12,646 bases of DNA from Chloroflexia bacterium (GTDB lineage: Bacteria > Chloroflexota > Chloroflexia > Thermomicrobiales > UBA6265). Location: NCBI GenBank assembly GCA_013696265.1, contig JACCYX010000246.1, positions 1 through 12,646 on the forward strand. The letters are read 5' to 3'. Shown here one piece after another: positions 1 to 6,508 of this stretch. Position numbers and translations under genes: made by a program. Every line of letters starts with the position of its first letter. The stretch's first letter is position 1. Under the pieces are notes generated by a model, which had not been told where the DNA came from, made no database searches, and was given only the letters and a program-made list of their open reading frames with translations.

Positions 1-155
1 TCCTGGACGATCAGCGACATCTGCGGCGTTGCCACGTTGAAGAGGCGCTTGAGGCTGATCTGGAGATTTTCGTAATCGATCAGCAGCGCGACGTCGCCGC
101 TTGGTGTATCCCCTGCCGAATTGTTGGCGCCATTTGCGTTGCGTTGCGTAGACAT
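1..155 (-). CDS. NYN-domain (PIN-like) protein, N-terminal part only
   Basis: The reading frame opens at an ATG at 155-153 and runs off the left edge, giving the first 51 residues without a stop. About 20 polar residues are followed by DVALLIDYENLQISL (residues 21-35). This is the first beta strand and acidic LIDxEN motif of NYN domains, a PIN-like nuclease fold; D27 would be the first metal-binding Asp. A good Shine-Dalgarno (GGGGAGGA) lies about 9 nt upstream of the ATG on the minus strand. The gene lies 62 bp downstream of the GNAT gene in the same direction, so the two may be co-transcribed. Family members (LabA/YacP-related) are RNA-cleaving or RNA-binding proteins, but the catalytic acids further along are outside the window. 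Domain assignment rests on one motif; the specific role is unknown. Confidence 0.72.
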   Translation of the reverse strand, partial: MSTQRNANGANNSAGDTPSGDVALLIDYENLQISLKRLFNVATPQMSLIVQ

Positions 156-217
156 CTGGCCCATTCCTCCCCTGATGGTCTGGCCGTGATGTGTCAGCAT
201 ACCGTGACGGCAAGCCG

Positions 218-811
218 TTAGTCGGGTTTGACGGTCCTGGCAAGGATGGGGCTCTCGAATTCGTGAGCCAGGCAATCCATGAGAATCTGGTCCCACCTCC
301 GCCCGGCGAACTGGATTCGCTCCCGCAGCCGTCCGCACTCGCGGAAGCCTGCCCGCTGGTACGCCGTCTGGCCCGCGAGGTTGAACCCGGCCACCGTCAG
401 GTTGATCGAATGCAGACCAAGCACGGTGAATCCGTAGTCCAGCATCAACGTGGCCGCTTCGGTTCCGTACCCTTTCCCCCGCGCGTTCGGATCGCCAATC
501 ATGATCCCGAACGCCGCGGTCCGGTGGCGCATGTCGACACCATGGAGCGCCGTCGACCCGATGGCCGTCATGGTTTCCCGTTCGCGGATTACGAAGGTGT
601 TGCGGTCAGCGCCAGTGCTCACCGAGTCGTACCACCCCTCCTCGAACTCAGCCGTGACTGGACCCGGCATGGGAAAGCCGACCCGAAGCTGCGAACCGAA
701 GTCGTTGATCCAGCGGGTGAAGAGCGGCAACAGATCCTTGGAGAATGGGCCGAGGGCAACCCGCTCGCCGACGATATTGACGATTGGCGGTTCGGGCGAT
801 TGGTCGATCAT
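218..811 (-). CDS. GNAT family N-acetyltransferase (RimJ/RimL type)
   Basis: This 197-residue protein fits the usual size of RimJ/RimL-type acetyltransferases, which transfer acetyl from acetyl-CoA to a protein N-terminus, amino acid or antibiotic amine. The acetyl-CoA pyrophosphate loop is visible as RGKGYG (residues 111-116), preceded by a beta strand (FGIMIGDPNA) and followed by the helix TEAATLMLDYGF. The typical C-terminal part has the NLTVAGFNLAGQTAYQRAGF block (about residues 137-156). I chose the ATG at 811-809 because GAGGAG lies 11 nt upstream. An in-frame TTG at 874 would add 21 residues with no conserved content. A short inverted repeat (ACGGC/GCCGT, 207-218) overlaps the stop codon. 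The gene diverges from rny. Substrate cannot be predicted from the sequence. Confidence 0.9.
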   Translation of the reverse strand: MIDQSPEPPIVNIVGERVALGPFSKDLLPLFTRWINDFGSQLRVGFPMPGPVTAEFEEGWYDSVSTGADRNTFVIRERETMTAIGSTALHGVDMRHRTAAFGIMIGDPNARGKGYGTEAATLMLDYGFTVLGLHSINLTVAGFNLAGQTAYQRAGFRECGRLRERIQFAGRRWDQILMDCLAHEFESPILARTVKPD

Positions 812-1024
812 GTCGTCAGATTCTCCTCGTGAAGTGCATGGGCGGGCCACTATTAACACCGGTGTCGGCTCCAACCGGGACGTCCAGGGCGGAGTGTGAC
901 CTACCGCATCATGGTCACGATCCCCGTTTCAGCAAGGTAAGACCTCACCGGGCGGCCAGTTCGAATTTCCGCGAGAACCCGCGAACGTACGCAGGTTGCC
1001 GACTTTGAGGGTATCGACCATCGC

Positions 1025-1054
1025 TTGACGGCAATTGCGACATAAACGTATCAT
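1025..1054 (+). promoter_or_regulatory. Candidate sigma70-type promoter of rny
   Basis: TTGACG (1025-1030) and TATCAT (1049-1054) are separated by 18 bp, about 145 bp upstream of the rny start. Its -10 neighbourhood (TAAACGTATCAT) closely resembles the one upstream of the spoVS-family gene (TAAATGTATCGT at 2961-2972). The rest of the 389-bp divergent region 812-1200 shows no convincing gene. A promoter for the leftward GNAT gene must lie here too, but I could not identify one with acceptable spacing. Confidence 0.45.
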
Positions 1055-1200
1055 CCCATCCGTAGGGGATTTGGCGTAGTCACTTGGAATAACGACCAGG
1101 GACGCTGAACCTGGCCTTATTTTTGGCTGCGCTCCCGCTACGCACCTTAACAACTGAGAGCCCCGTTGAAATGGGGAATAACACGCTAGGAGCGATGTCG

Positions 1201-2799
1201 ATGGGTGACCTGATTATGTACCTCATCGGGGCCGTTCTCGTGGCGGGAATCACCTTCCTCGCGACCTTTTTCTGGCTGGACAAGCGCGCGCAATCACGGG
1301 TGCGCCTGTCCCAGACGGAAGCGGATCGCATCATCGAGGAAGCGGAAACCACGCGCCGAGAATCGGCCCTGGCGGCAACGGATGAGGCGATTCGATTACG
1401 TGGCGATCTCGACCGGGAACTGAATCAACGCCGAAGCGAGAGCGAACGGATCGAACGCCGCATCGAACAAAAAGAAGAGACCATAGACAAGAAGTCCCAG
1501 AATCTCGAGCAACGGGAACAGGGAGTTCGACGTCAGGAACAACAACTCGTCCGCACCAAAGAAACCTGGGACCAGGATCGCATAAAACAGGAGCAACAGC
1601 TCCAGCGGGAGCGCGCCACACAAGAGCAGGAACTCGCTGAGGAACGGGGCCGGCACCTGGCCGAACTGGAACGCGTCGCCGGCTTGACATCCGACGAAGC
1701 GAAGCAGGAATTGGTCGCCCTGGTTGAGTACGATGCCCGGAACCTGGCCGCGCGCCGGGTTCACGAAATCGAACGTGACGCCAAGGCCGATGCCGACCGC
1801 CGCTCTCGCATCATTCTCGCGACGACGATTCAGCGCATCGCCACCGATTACGTAGCCGAATCGTCGATCACCGTGGTTCCGCTGCCGACCGACGAAATGA
1901 AGGGCCGGATCATCGGCCGCGAAGGGCGCAACATCCGCGCCCTGGAACTGGCGACCGGTGTCGACCTCATCGTCGATGACACGCCGGAAGCGGTGACGGT
2001 ATCCGGATTCGATCCGGTCCGCCGGGAAATCGCCCGGCGCGCGCTTACCAAGCTCCTGCAGGATGGACGAATCCATCCCGCCCGGATCGAGGAAGTGGTC
2101 GCCAAGACCCAACTCGAACTCGAGCAGGTGATGCGTGAGGAGGGCGAACGGATCGCCTACGAAGCGAATGTTCCCGGCCTGCACCCGGACCTGATCAAGC
2201 TGCTGGGACGCCTGAAGTTCCGCACCAGCTATGGCCAGAATGTGCTCGGGCACTCGCTCGAAGTCTCGGTCATCTGCGCCAACCTCGCCGCCGAACTCGG
2301 CGCCGACGTCAATGTCGCCAAGACCGCCGGCCTGCTGCATGACATCGGCAAGGCCGTCGACCACGAGGTCGAGGGGCCGCACGCGCTGATCGGCGCCGAT
2401 ATCGCGAAGCGGCTGGGCCGGTCGTCGAAAATCGTGCACGCGATCGCCGCGCATCACAACGAGGAAGAGCCGCAAACCATCGAAGCGTTCATCGTGCAGA
2501 CGGCCGACGCCATCAGCGGCGCCCGCCCCGGTGCCCGGCGCGAGATGGTGGAAACCTACATCAAGCGTCTCGAAGCGCTCGAAGGCGTGGCGAATTCGTT
2601 CGATGGGGTGGAGAAGTCATTCGCGATTCAGGCTGGCCGCGAGGTTCGTATCCTCGTCCGGCCGAACTCGATCGACGACCTCGGAGCCACCCGGCTCGCG
2701 CAGGATGTCGTCAAGAAGATCGAGGAAACACTCGAGTATCCGGGCCAGATCAAGGTCACGGTGATCCGGGAAACGCGGGCGGTCAATTACGCTCGCTGA
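1201..2799 (+). CDS. rny: Ribonuclease Y (membrane-anchored endoribonuclease)
   Basis: RNase Y is the membrane-bound endonuclease that initiates mRNA decay and processing in many bacteria lacking RNase E. The 532-residue product has the full family architecture: one N-terminal membrane segment (about residues 3-25), a long charged coiled coil rich in E, R and Q (about 33-195), a KH RNA-binding domain with GRIIGREGRN at 235-244, and an HD phosphohydrolase domain. Metal-binding HD residues are visible as H351 (VLGHSLEVS), H380-D381 (LLHDIGK) and the H418-H419 pair (AAHHNEEEP). The ATG at 1201 is chosen because AGGAG (1188-1192) lies 8 nt upstream. In-frame starts at 1123 (TTG), 1171 and 1195 have no suitably placed Shine-Dalgarno and would put extra residues before the membrane anchor. 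It has its own terminator and is followed by a spoVS-family gene, as in Firmicutes. Confidence 0.97.
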   Translation: MGDLIMYLIGAVLVAGITFLATFFWLDKRAQSRVRLSQTEADRIIEEAETTRRESALAATDEAIRLRGDLDRELNQRRSESERIERRIEQKEETIDKKSQNLEQREQGVRRQEQQLVRTKETWDQDRIKQEQQLQRERATQEQELAEERGRHLAELERVAGLTSDEAKQELVALVEYDARNLAARRVHEIERDAKADADRRSRIILATTIQRIATDYVAESSITVVPLPTDEMKGRIIGREGRNIRALELATGVDLIVDDTPEAVTVSGFDPVRREIARRALTKLLQDGRIHPARIEEVVAKTQLELEQVMREEGERIAYEANVPGLHPDLIKLLGRLKFRTSYGQNVLGHSLEVSVICANLAAELGADVNVAKTAGLLHDIGKAVDHEVEGPHALIGADIAKRLGRSSKIVHAIAAHHNEEEPQTIEAFIVQTADAISGARPGARREMVETYIKRLEALEGVANSFDGVEKSFAIQAGREVRILVRPNSIDDLGATRLAQDVVKKIEETLEYPGQIKVTVIRETRAVNYAR

Positions 2800-2849
2800 G
2801 TCCCGGAGCGGGTGAACCGGTGCGAAGGTTCGTCCGGCAAGCATGTTGG

Positions 2850-2895
2850 AAAGCGGGCAAACCAATCCGGAATTGGGTTGGTTTGCCCGCTTTTT
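2850..2895 (+). terminator. Strong intrinsic terminator after rny
   Basis: A perfect 16-bp inverted repeat (AAAGCGGGCAAACCAA at 2850-2865, its complement at 2878-2893) encloses a 12-nt loop, and a T-run closes it (2891-2895). It starts 51 bp after the rny stop and separates rny from the downstream operon. The A-run on the left arm means it could also work for transcription coming from the other direction, although no gene converges here. Confidence 0.9.
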
Positions 2896-2943
2896 GCGTC
2901 TCTTCGGTATGTTTGACAGGTCTGGGGCAGGCAACAGGTGTAC

Positions 2944-2972
2944 ATGACACACGCTTTCGTTAAATGTATCGT
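2944..2972 (+). promoter_or_regulatory. Candidate promoter of the spoVS-PHP-ispDF-dtd operon
   Basis: ATGACA (2944-2949) and TATCGT (2967-2972) have a 17-bp spacer, about 50 bp after the rny terminator. The -10 block TAAATGTATCGT matches the one proposed for rny at 10 of 12 positions, and this agreement is the main support. A perfect TTGACA at 2913-2918 has no -10 element at usual spacing. Confidence 0.4.
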
Positions 2973-3249
2973 AGACTTGGGGCTGGGCAGAGGGAGAGCC
3001 TCGCGCTTTCCGGGCCGGTTCGTGCTGGCGACGTCTCATGTCATCGTGGTGCCACCTGGCATCTGAGGGAACGATGGCTCACGCGCTCGACTGTGAATCG
3101 ACCAACCTTGCCGCCCGAACAATCAGAGCGACCGCGCACTTGAACCGCAATCCGCCGAGGGTCGTCGAGCAAGCGTGGAGCCACCGCATCTACATCGTCA
3201 TGTGCTCGCGCCACCCGGTGGTGAGGACAGGTCAGGGGAAACCTCAGGT
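2973..3249 (+). other. Long untranslated leader of the spoVS operon, with a possible small ORF
   Basis: About 275 bp separate the proposed promoter from the spoVS-family start. I see no riboswitch consensus or strong terminator hairpin here. An ORF of 59 codons (ATG at 3074, stop at 3251-3253) ends in an ATGA overlap with the start of the next gene. Its only upstream purine run, GAGGGA, sits 3 nt from the ATG, which is too close, and the product resembles no family I know. I do not annotate it as a gene. Confidence 0.3.
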
Positions 3250-3876
3250 ATGAATCGATTCCTAAGCAAGCTCGACCTCCGCGACATCAAGATCGATCCG
3301 GAGGCATCGCGATTTCCGCCCGATGCCGACGAACACGCGCCAGTCGCGGCCGAGGCCGCCGGCGAAGTCCAGGCCGTTTCCGAACACGATGGCGGCATCG
3401 AGGAGGTTCCGCTTGAACTCCTTCAGAACGGCGCCCTGACCGAGTCGTCGACGTGGGAGAGCCCGACATCAGGCGGGGACGCGCCCGCCCTGGCCGATCT
3501 GACGGAACAACCGGCTCCCATCATTCAATCCGACATCGTGCTGGAAACGCCGATGGAAGACAGCGTCATTCCCCAGCGGGTAGTCGGTGTTGAAGGCGTC
3601 ATCGTCGGCGCCGATGGCGAGGTGCTCAAGGTTTCGGCCCGTTCGCGGCCCAGCGCCGTTGCCGGCGCGATTGCTGGCGTCGTCCGGGAAGCGGGCCGGG
3701 CCGAGGTGCAGGCGATTGGCGCCGGGGCCACCAACCAGGCCGTGAAGGCCGTGGCGATCGCTCGCGACTACCTTCGCGAAACCGGGATCGACGCCATTTG
3801 CGTGCCTGCCTTCATCGACGTCACGATCGACAACGAAGACCGCACCGCAATCCGGCTCGTCGTTGAGCCCCGGTAG
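3250..3876 (+). CDS. SpoVS-family protein with a 123-residue N-terminal extension
   Basis: The last 85 residues (124-208) form a complete SpoVS domain: EVLKVSARSRPSAVAGAIAG, then QAIGAGATNQAVKAVAIAR, and the terminal TAIRLVVEPR. Classical SpoVS is about 86 residues, a small Alba-like fold that affects stage V sporulation in Bacillus but also occurs in non-sporulators. Here 123 residues precede it. The first 21 hold nearly all the basic residues (R3, K7, R11, K14, R21). The rest is acidic and rich in Pro, Ala, Glu and Asp, so probably disordered. The ATG at 3250 follows AGGGGA by 10 nt; an upstream in-frame GTG at 3175 lacks such support. The position beside rny recalls the Bacillus rny-ymdB-spoVS order. 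The PHP gene starts about 20 bp downstream, so co-transcription is likely. SpoVS may bind nucleic acid, but its molecular role is not settled; I infer a regulatory rather than sporulation role here. Confidence 0.88.
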   Translation: MNRFLSKLDLRDIKIDPEASRFPPDADEHAPVAAEAAGEVQAVSEHDGGIEEVPLELLQNGALTESSTWESPTSGGDAPALADLTEQPAPIIQSDIVLETPMEDSVIPQRVVGVEGVIVGADGEVLKVSARSRPSAVAGAIAGVVREAGRAEVQAIGAGATNQAVKAVAIARDYLRETGIDAICVPAFIDVTIDNEDRTAIRLVVEPR

Positions 3877-3899
3877 CGATTGCGGGATCAGCATGCGTG

Positions 3900-4772
3900 A
3901 TGAGAGGGCCGGAGCTTCCTTCCCAACCCAATAGCACCCGGCTCGATGGCGCGGTCGACTTGCACACGCACACGACCGCGTCCGACGGTCTACTTTCCCC
4001 CGCCGTGTTGGTCCTCGAGGCCGCGCGGCGGGGGATTGTCGTGCTCGGTGTCACCGACCACGATACGCTGGACGGGCTGGCCGAAGCGCAACGGACCGCC
4101 GCTGGCACGGCGGTCACGCTGGTTCCCGGCGTTGAGTTGACGACGACGATCCAGGGACCGGAAATCCATATCCTTGGCTACTTCGTGGACCGGCACGACC
4201 CGGTGTTCATCGAGCGTCTCGCGTCGTTGGCCAGGGACCGCGTGAACCGCATCACGAGGGTGGTGCGGTTGCTGAACGAGGCCGGCTACGCGGTCGATCT
4301 GGACGCCATCCTGGCCCAGGCCGACGAGGGTTCGATCGGTCGGCCGCACGTCGCCCGCGCGCTGATCGAGCTGGGGGCGGCATCGGACATGAACGATGCC
4401 TTCTTCCGCTTCCTCAAGCGTGGGGCCGTAGGCTGGGCGCCCCGCTTGCCATTCACCGCCGAAGAGGCGGTGGGCATCCTGCTCGACAACGGCGCGATTC
4501 CCGTGCTGGCGCACCCATTCTCCACCAGGGATGTCGAGGGCACCGTCAACCGGCTGGTTCCGGCCGGCCTGCGGGGACTCGAGGTCTACTACGGCGAGTA
4601 CGACGGCGCCCAGCAACGGGAACTCCTGGGGATCGCGAACCGCTACGGACTGGTTCCCACTGGTGGCAGCGATTTCCACGGGCCGCGCTTCCGGGAGGGA
4701 CGCGATCTCGGCACGGTCGACGTGCCGGTGACCGTGTGGGAAGGGCTCCTGGCGCTGAGACCGGACCGATGA
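3900..4772 (+). CDS. PHP-domain phosphoesterase (RNase AM / nucleoside-bisphosphate phosphatase type)
   Basis: The 290-residue protein matches the short PHP phosphoesterases typified by YciV/RNase AM, which hydrolyse 3',5'-nucleoside bisphosphates and short 5'-phosphorylated RNA. PHP metal-ligand motifs appear in order: DLHTHTTASDG (H22, H24, D29), GVTDHDT (D53, H54), PGVEL (E79), HILGYF (H90), AHP (H205) and GSDFHG (D258, H260). GRPHVARAL, lying between the E79 and H205 motifs, is typical of this subfamily. The start is uncertain: GTG at 3897 and ATG at 3900 are adjacent, and only a weak GGGA lies upstream; I take the ATG. The gene follows the SpoVS-family gene by about 20 bp and its stop overlaps the ispD start as ATGA, implying translational coupling. 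Following RNase Y and SpoVS, an RNA-oligonucleotide clearing role is plausible, but that is inference. Confidence 0.92.
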   Translation: MRGPELPSQPNSTRLDGAVDLHTHTTASDGLLSPAVLVLEAARRGIVVLGVTDHDTLDGLAEAQRTAAGTAVTLVPGVELTTTIQGPEIHILGYFVDRHDPVFIERLASLARDRVNRITRVVRLLNEAGYAVDLDAILAQADEGSIGRPHVARALIELGAASDMNDAFFRFLKRGAVGWAPRLPFTAEEAVGILLDNGAIPVLAHPFSTRDVEGTVNRLVPAGLRGLEVYYGEYDGAQQRELLGIANRYGLVPTGGSDFHGPRFREGRDLGTVDVPVTVWEGLLALRPDR

Positions 4773-5536
4773 CCGAACCGGATGTGTCGACACCCTACGC
4801 CACGGTCGTCATCGTCGCGGCGGGGCGCGGCGAACGCTTTGGACGGCCCGCCAAAGTGCTGGAGATCGCCGGCGGCCGTCCGCTGCTTGCCTGGTCGGTG
4901 GAGGCCGCGACGCGTGCGGAGTGCGTGCACGACCTCGTGATCGTCTCCGGCGAACACACTGATGAAGCGATCCGAACGCTCCTGGAGACGATGCGGCTGG
5001 ACAAGCCGGTATCCGTTGTGCCGGGTGGGCTCCGCCGGCAGGATTCGGTGGCCGCCGGCGTGGCGGCGGTCGGTGAAGACATTGAGGTGGTGCTTATCCA
5101 CGACGGGGCGCGACCGCTGGCTTCGACGCATCTTTTCGAGCGGTGCGCGGCGGCGGTCCGCAGGTTTGGGGCCGCGATTGTGGCGATCCCGGTATCGGAC
5201 ACGCTCAAGCGGGTCGAGGATCTGGCTATCCGGGAGACCGTGTCTCGGGCTGGGTTGTGGGCGGCCCAAACCCCGCAGGGATTCCAGCGGGAAACGATCC
5301 AGGCGGCGATCGCACAGGCCCGGATCGTGGACAATGAGTTCACCGACGAGGCGTCCTTGCTCGAAGCGTTGGGCCACCCGGTGCGGATCGTTCCTGGCGA
5401 ACAAACCAACATCAAGGTCACACATCCAGAGGACCTCGAATTGATCGATGCGTTGCTCTGGCGGCGATCCCGCCAGGCACAGGAGCAGGGCGATGAGCAC
5501 CCCACGGCAATTCCCGAGAACCGGCATTGGCTATGA
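4769..5536 (+). CDS. ispD: 2-C-methyl-D-erythritol 4-phosphate cytidylyltransferase (IspD)
   Basis: IspD joins CTP and MEP to form CDP-methylerythritol, the third step of the MEP isoprenoid pathway. The nucleotide-binding signature AAGRGERFG spans residues 17-25 with K29 following. Further conserved blocks are GGLRRQDSV, IHDGARP (110-116), AAQTPQGF, FTDEASLLE and NIKVTHPEDL. The product has 255 residues, a little longer than the usual roughly 230. The extra length is a C-terminal tail after the conserved LELIDALL, and most of it is encoded within the 44-bp overlap with ispF. The start at 4769 shares an ATGA with the PHP stop codon; an in-frame upstream GTG at 4736 would add 11 residues that match nothing conserved. 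Metabolically it pairs with the next gene, ispF. Confidence 0.96.
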   Translation: MTEPDVSTPYATVVIVAAGRGERFGRPAKVLEIAGGRPLLAWSVEAATRAECVHDLVIVSGEHTDEAIRTLLETMRLDKPVSVVPGGLRRQDSVAAGVAAVGEDIEVVLIHDGARPLASTHLFERCAAAVRRFGAAIVAIPVSDTLKRVEDLAIRETVSRAGLWAAQTPQGFQRETIQAAIAQARIVDNEFTDEASLLEALGHPVRIVPGEQTNIKVTHPEDLELIDALLWRRSRQAQEQGDEHPTAIPENRHWL

Positions 5537-6002
5537 CGTCCACCGGTTCGCTGAAGGCCGCAAGCTTGTGCTGGGCGGGGTGACGATTCCGCACGCACGC
5601 GGGCTGGCCGGTCACTCCGACGCCGACGTGCTGCTCCACGCGATCACCGACGCGATCCTCGGCGCGGCGGCGCTGGGCGATATCGGTCAGCATTTCCCAC
5701 CCGGCGACGACCGGTGGCGGGATGCGGATAGCCGCGAGTTGCTCCGGCTGTCGGTCGATCTCCTCAGCGAGGCGGGATGGGCACTGGTCAACCTTGACGC
5801 ATCGGTCATTGCCGAGGCGCCGAAGGTGAATCCCCACGCCGCCGGGATGCGCCTCGAGATCCGGGAAGCGACCGGGTTGCCGATCGAGGCGATCAGCGTC
5901 AAGGCGACGACCAACGAGGGAATGGGCTTCGTCGGGCGCGAAGAGGGGATCGCCGCGATCGCCGTCGCCACCATCGTCCCGGTCGAGGCGCTCGACGCAT
6001 GA
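5493..6002 (+). CDS. ispF: 2-C-methyl-D-erythritol 2,4-cyclodiphosphate synthase (IspF)
   Basis: IspF cyclises CDP-methylerythritol 2-phosphate to MEcPP with release of CMP, the fifth MEP-pathway step, as a zinc-dependent trimer. The 169-residue product has the family's motifs: GIGYDVHRF (zinc ligands D15 and H17), AGHSDADVLLHAITDAILG (third ligand H49), AALGDIGQHFPP, ADSRELL and SVKATTNEGMGFVGREEGIA. The ATG at 5493 has AGGAG 7 nt upstream (5481-5485), within the ispD coding region. It therefore overlaps the ispD end by 44 bp, unusually long for this pair. The stop overlaps the dtd start as ATGA. ispD and ispF are separate genes here, not the fused ispDF seen in some bacteria. IspE, which acts between them, is not in the window. 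Confidence 0.97.
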   Translation: MSTPRQFPRTGIGYDVHRFAEGRKLVLGGVTIPHARGLAGHSDADVLLHAITDAILGAAALGDIGQHFPPGDDRWRDADSRELLRLSVDLLSEAGWALVNLDASVIAEAPKVNPHAAGMRLEIREATGLPIEAISVKATTNEGMGFVGREEGIAAIAVATIVPVEALDA

Positions 6003-6508
6003 GGGTGCTGGTGCAGCGCGTAAGCGAGGCCCGTGTCACGGTCGCCGATGACGAGGCCGGTTCCATCGGTGCCGGCCTGCTGCTGTTCGTGGGCATCGCG
6101 GCCACCGACAGTGATACCGACAGCAATCTTGAACGGCGTGCGATGGCGGACAAGATCGCCAACTTGCGGATTTTTGAGGACCGGGACCACCGGATGAATC
6201 GATCGGCCCTGGACCTCGTGGCCGCCGGTGACCCGGTCGGGGCGCTGGTGATTTCTCAGTTTACGCTCTATGGTGATGTGCGAAAGGGGCGGCGTCCCAG
6301 CTTCACCAGGGCGGCGGCGCCCGAGCGGGCGGCCCCGATGATCGAGGATTTTGCGGCTTGCCTGGCGAGCCTCGGTCTCACGGTGGAACAAGGAGTCTTT
6401 GGCGCCCACATGATGGTTTCCTTGACGAATGATGGTCCGGTGACGATCTGGATCGACAGCGACGACCTGCGCCAGTCGCGGCGTGGCGAGGCATCGAGTT
6501 CCATATGA
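5999..6508 (+). CDS. dtd: D-aminoacyl-tRNA deacylase (DTD)
   Basis: DTD hydrolyses D-aminoacyl-tRNAs (and glycine mischarged on tRNA-Ala), protecting translation from D-amino acids in the cytoplasm. The protein of 169 residues opens with MRVLVQRVSEARVTV, the standard start of the family. It has the catalytic-site block SQFTLYGD (86-93, Thr89) and the cross-subunit NDGPVT block (144-149) containing the Gly-cisPro pair that rejects L-amino acids. FGAHM and MADKIANLRIFED are also family-typical. The length is a little above the usual 145-150 residues because of a short polar C-terminal tail. The start is fixed by the ATGA overlap with ispF, and its own stop overlaps the next gene the same way. 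Confidence 0.96.
   Translation: MRVLVQRVSEARVTVADDEAGSIGAGLLLFVGIAATDSDTDSNLERRAMADKIANLRIFEDRDHRMNRSALDLVAAGDPVGALVISQFTLYGDVRKGRRPSFTRAAAPERAAPMIEDFAACLASLGLTVEQGVFGAHMMVSLTNDGPVTIWIDSDDLRQSRRGEASSSI

Noticed and set aside
191..832. 213-codon open frame on the plus strand
   Set aside because: It is antisense to the GNAT gene, which has the acetyl-CoA motif and a good ribosome binding site.
895..919. CRP-like dyad TGTGACC...GGTCACG between the GNAT gene and rny
   Set aside because: The two halves are separated by 15 bp between TGTGA and TCACG rather than the 6 bp of a CRP site, and the match is short enough to be chance.
1096..1124. Possible attenuator hairpin plus T-rich run in the rny leader
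   Set aside because: The stem is only 5 bp (CCAGG/CCTGG) with a 9-nt loop, and the T-run is interrupted and offset.
1396..2475. 359-codon open frame on the minus strand
   Set aside because: It is antisense to rny, whose KH and HD motifs are intact. The product is compositionally a mirror of that gene.
2913..2946. Perfect TTGACA as the -35 of the spoVS operon
   Set aside because: The nearest -10-like sequence (TACATG at 2941) is 22 bp away, too far for a sigma70 promoter.
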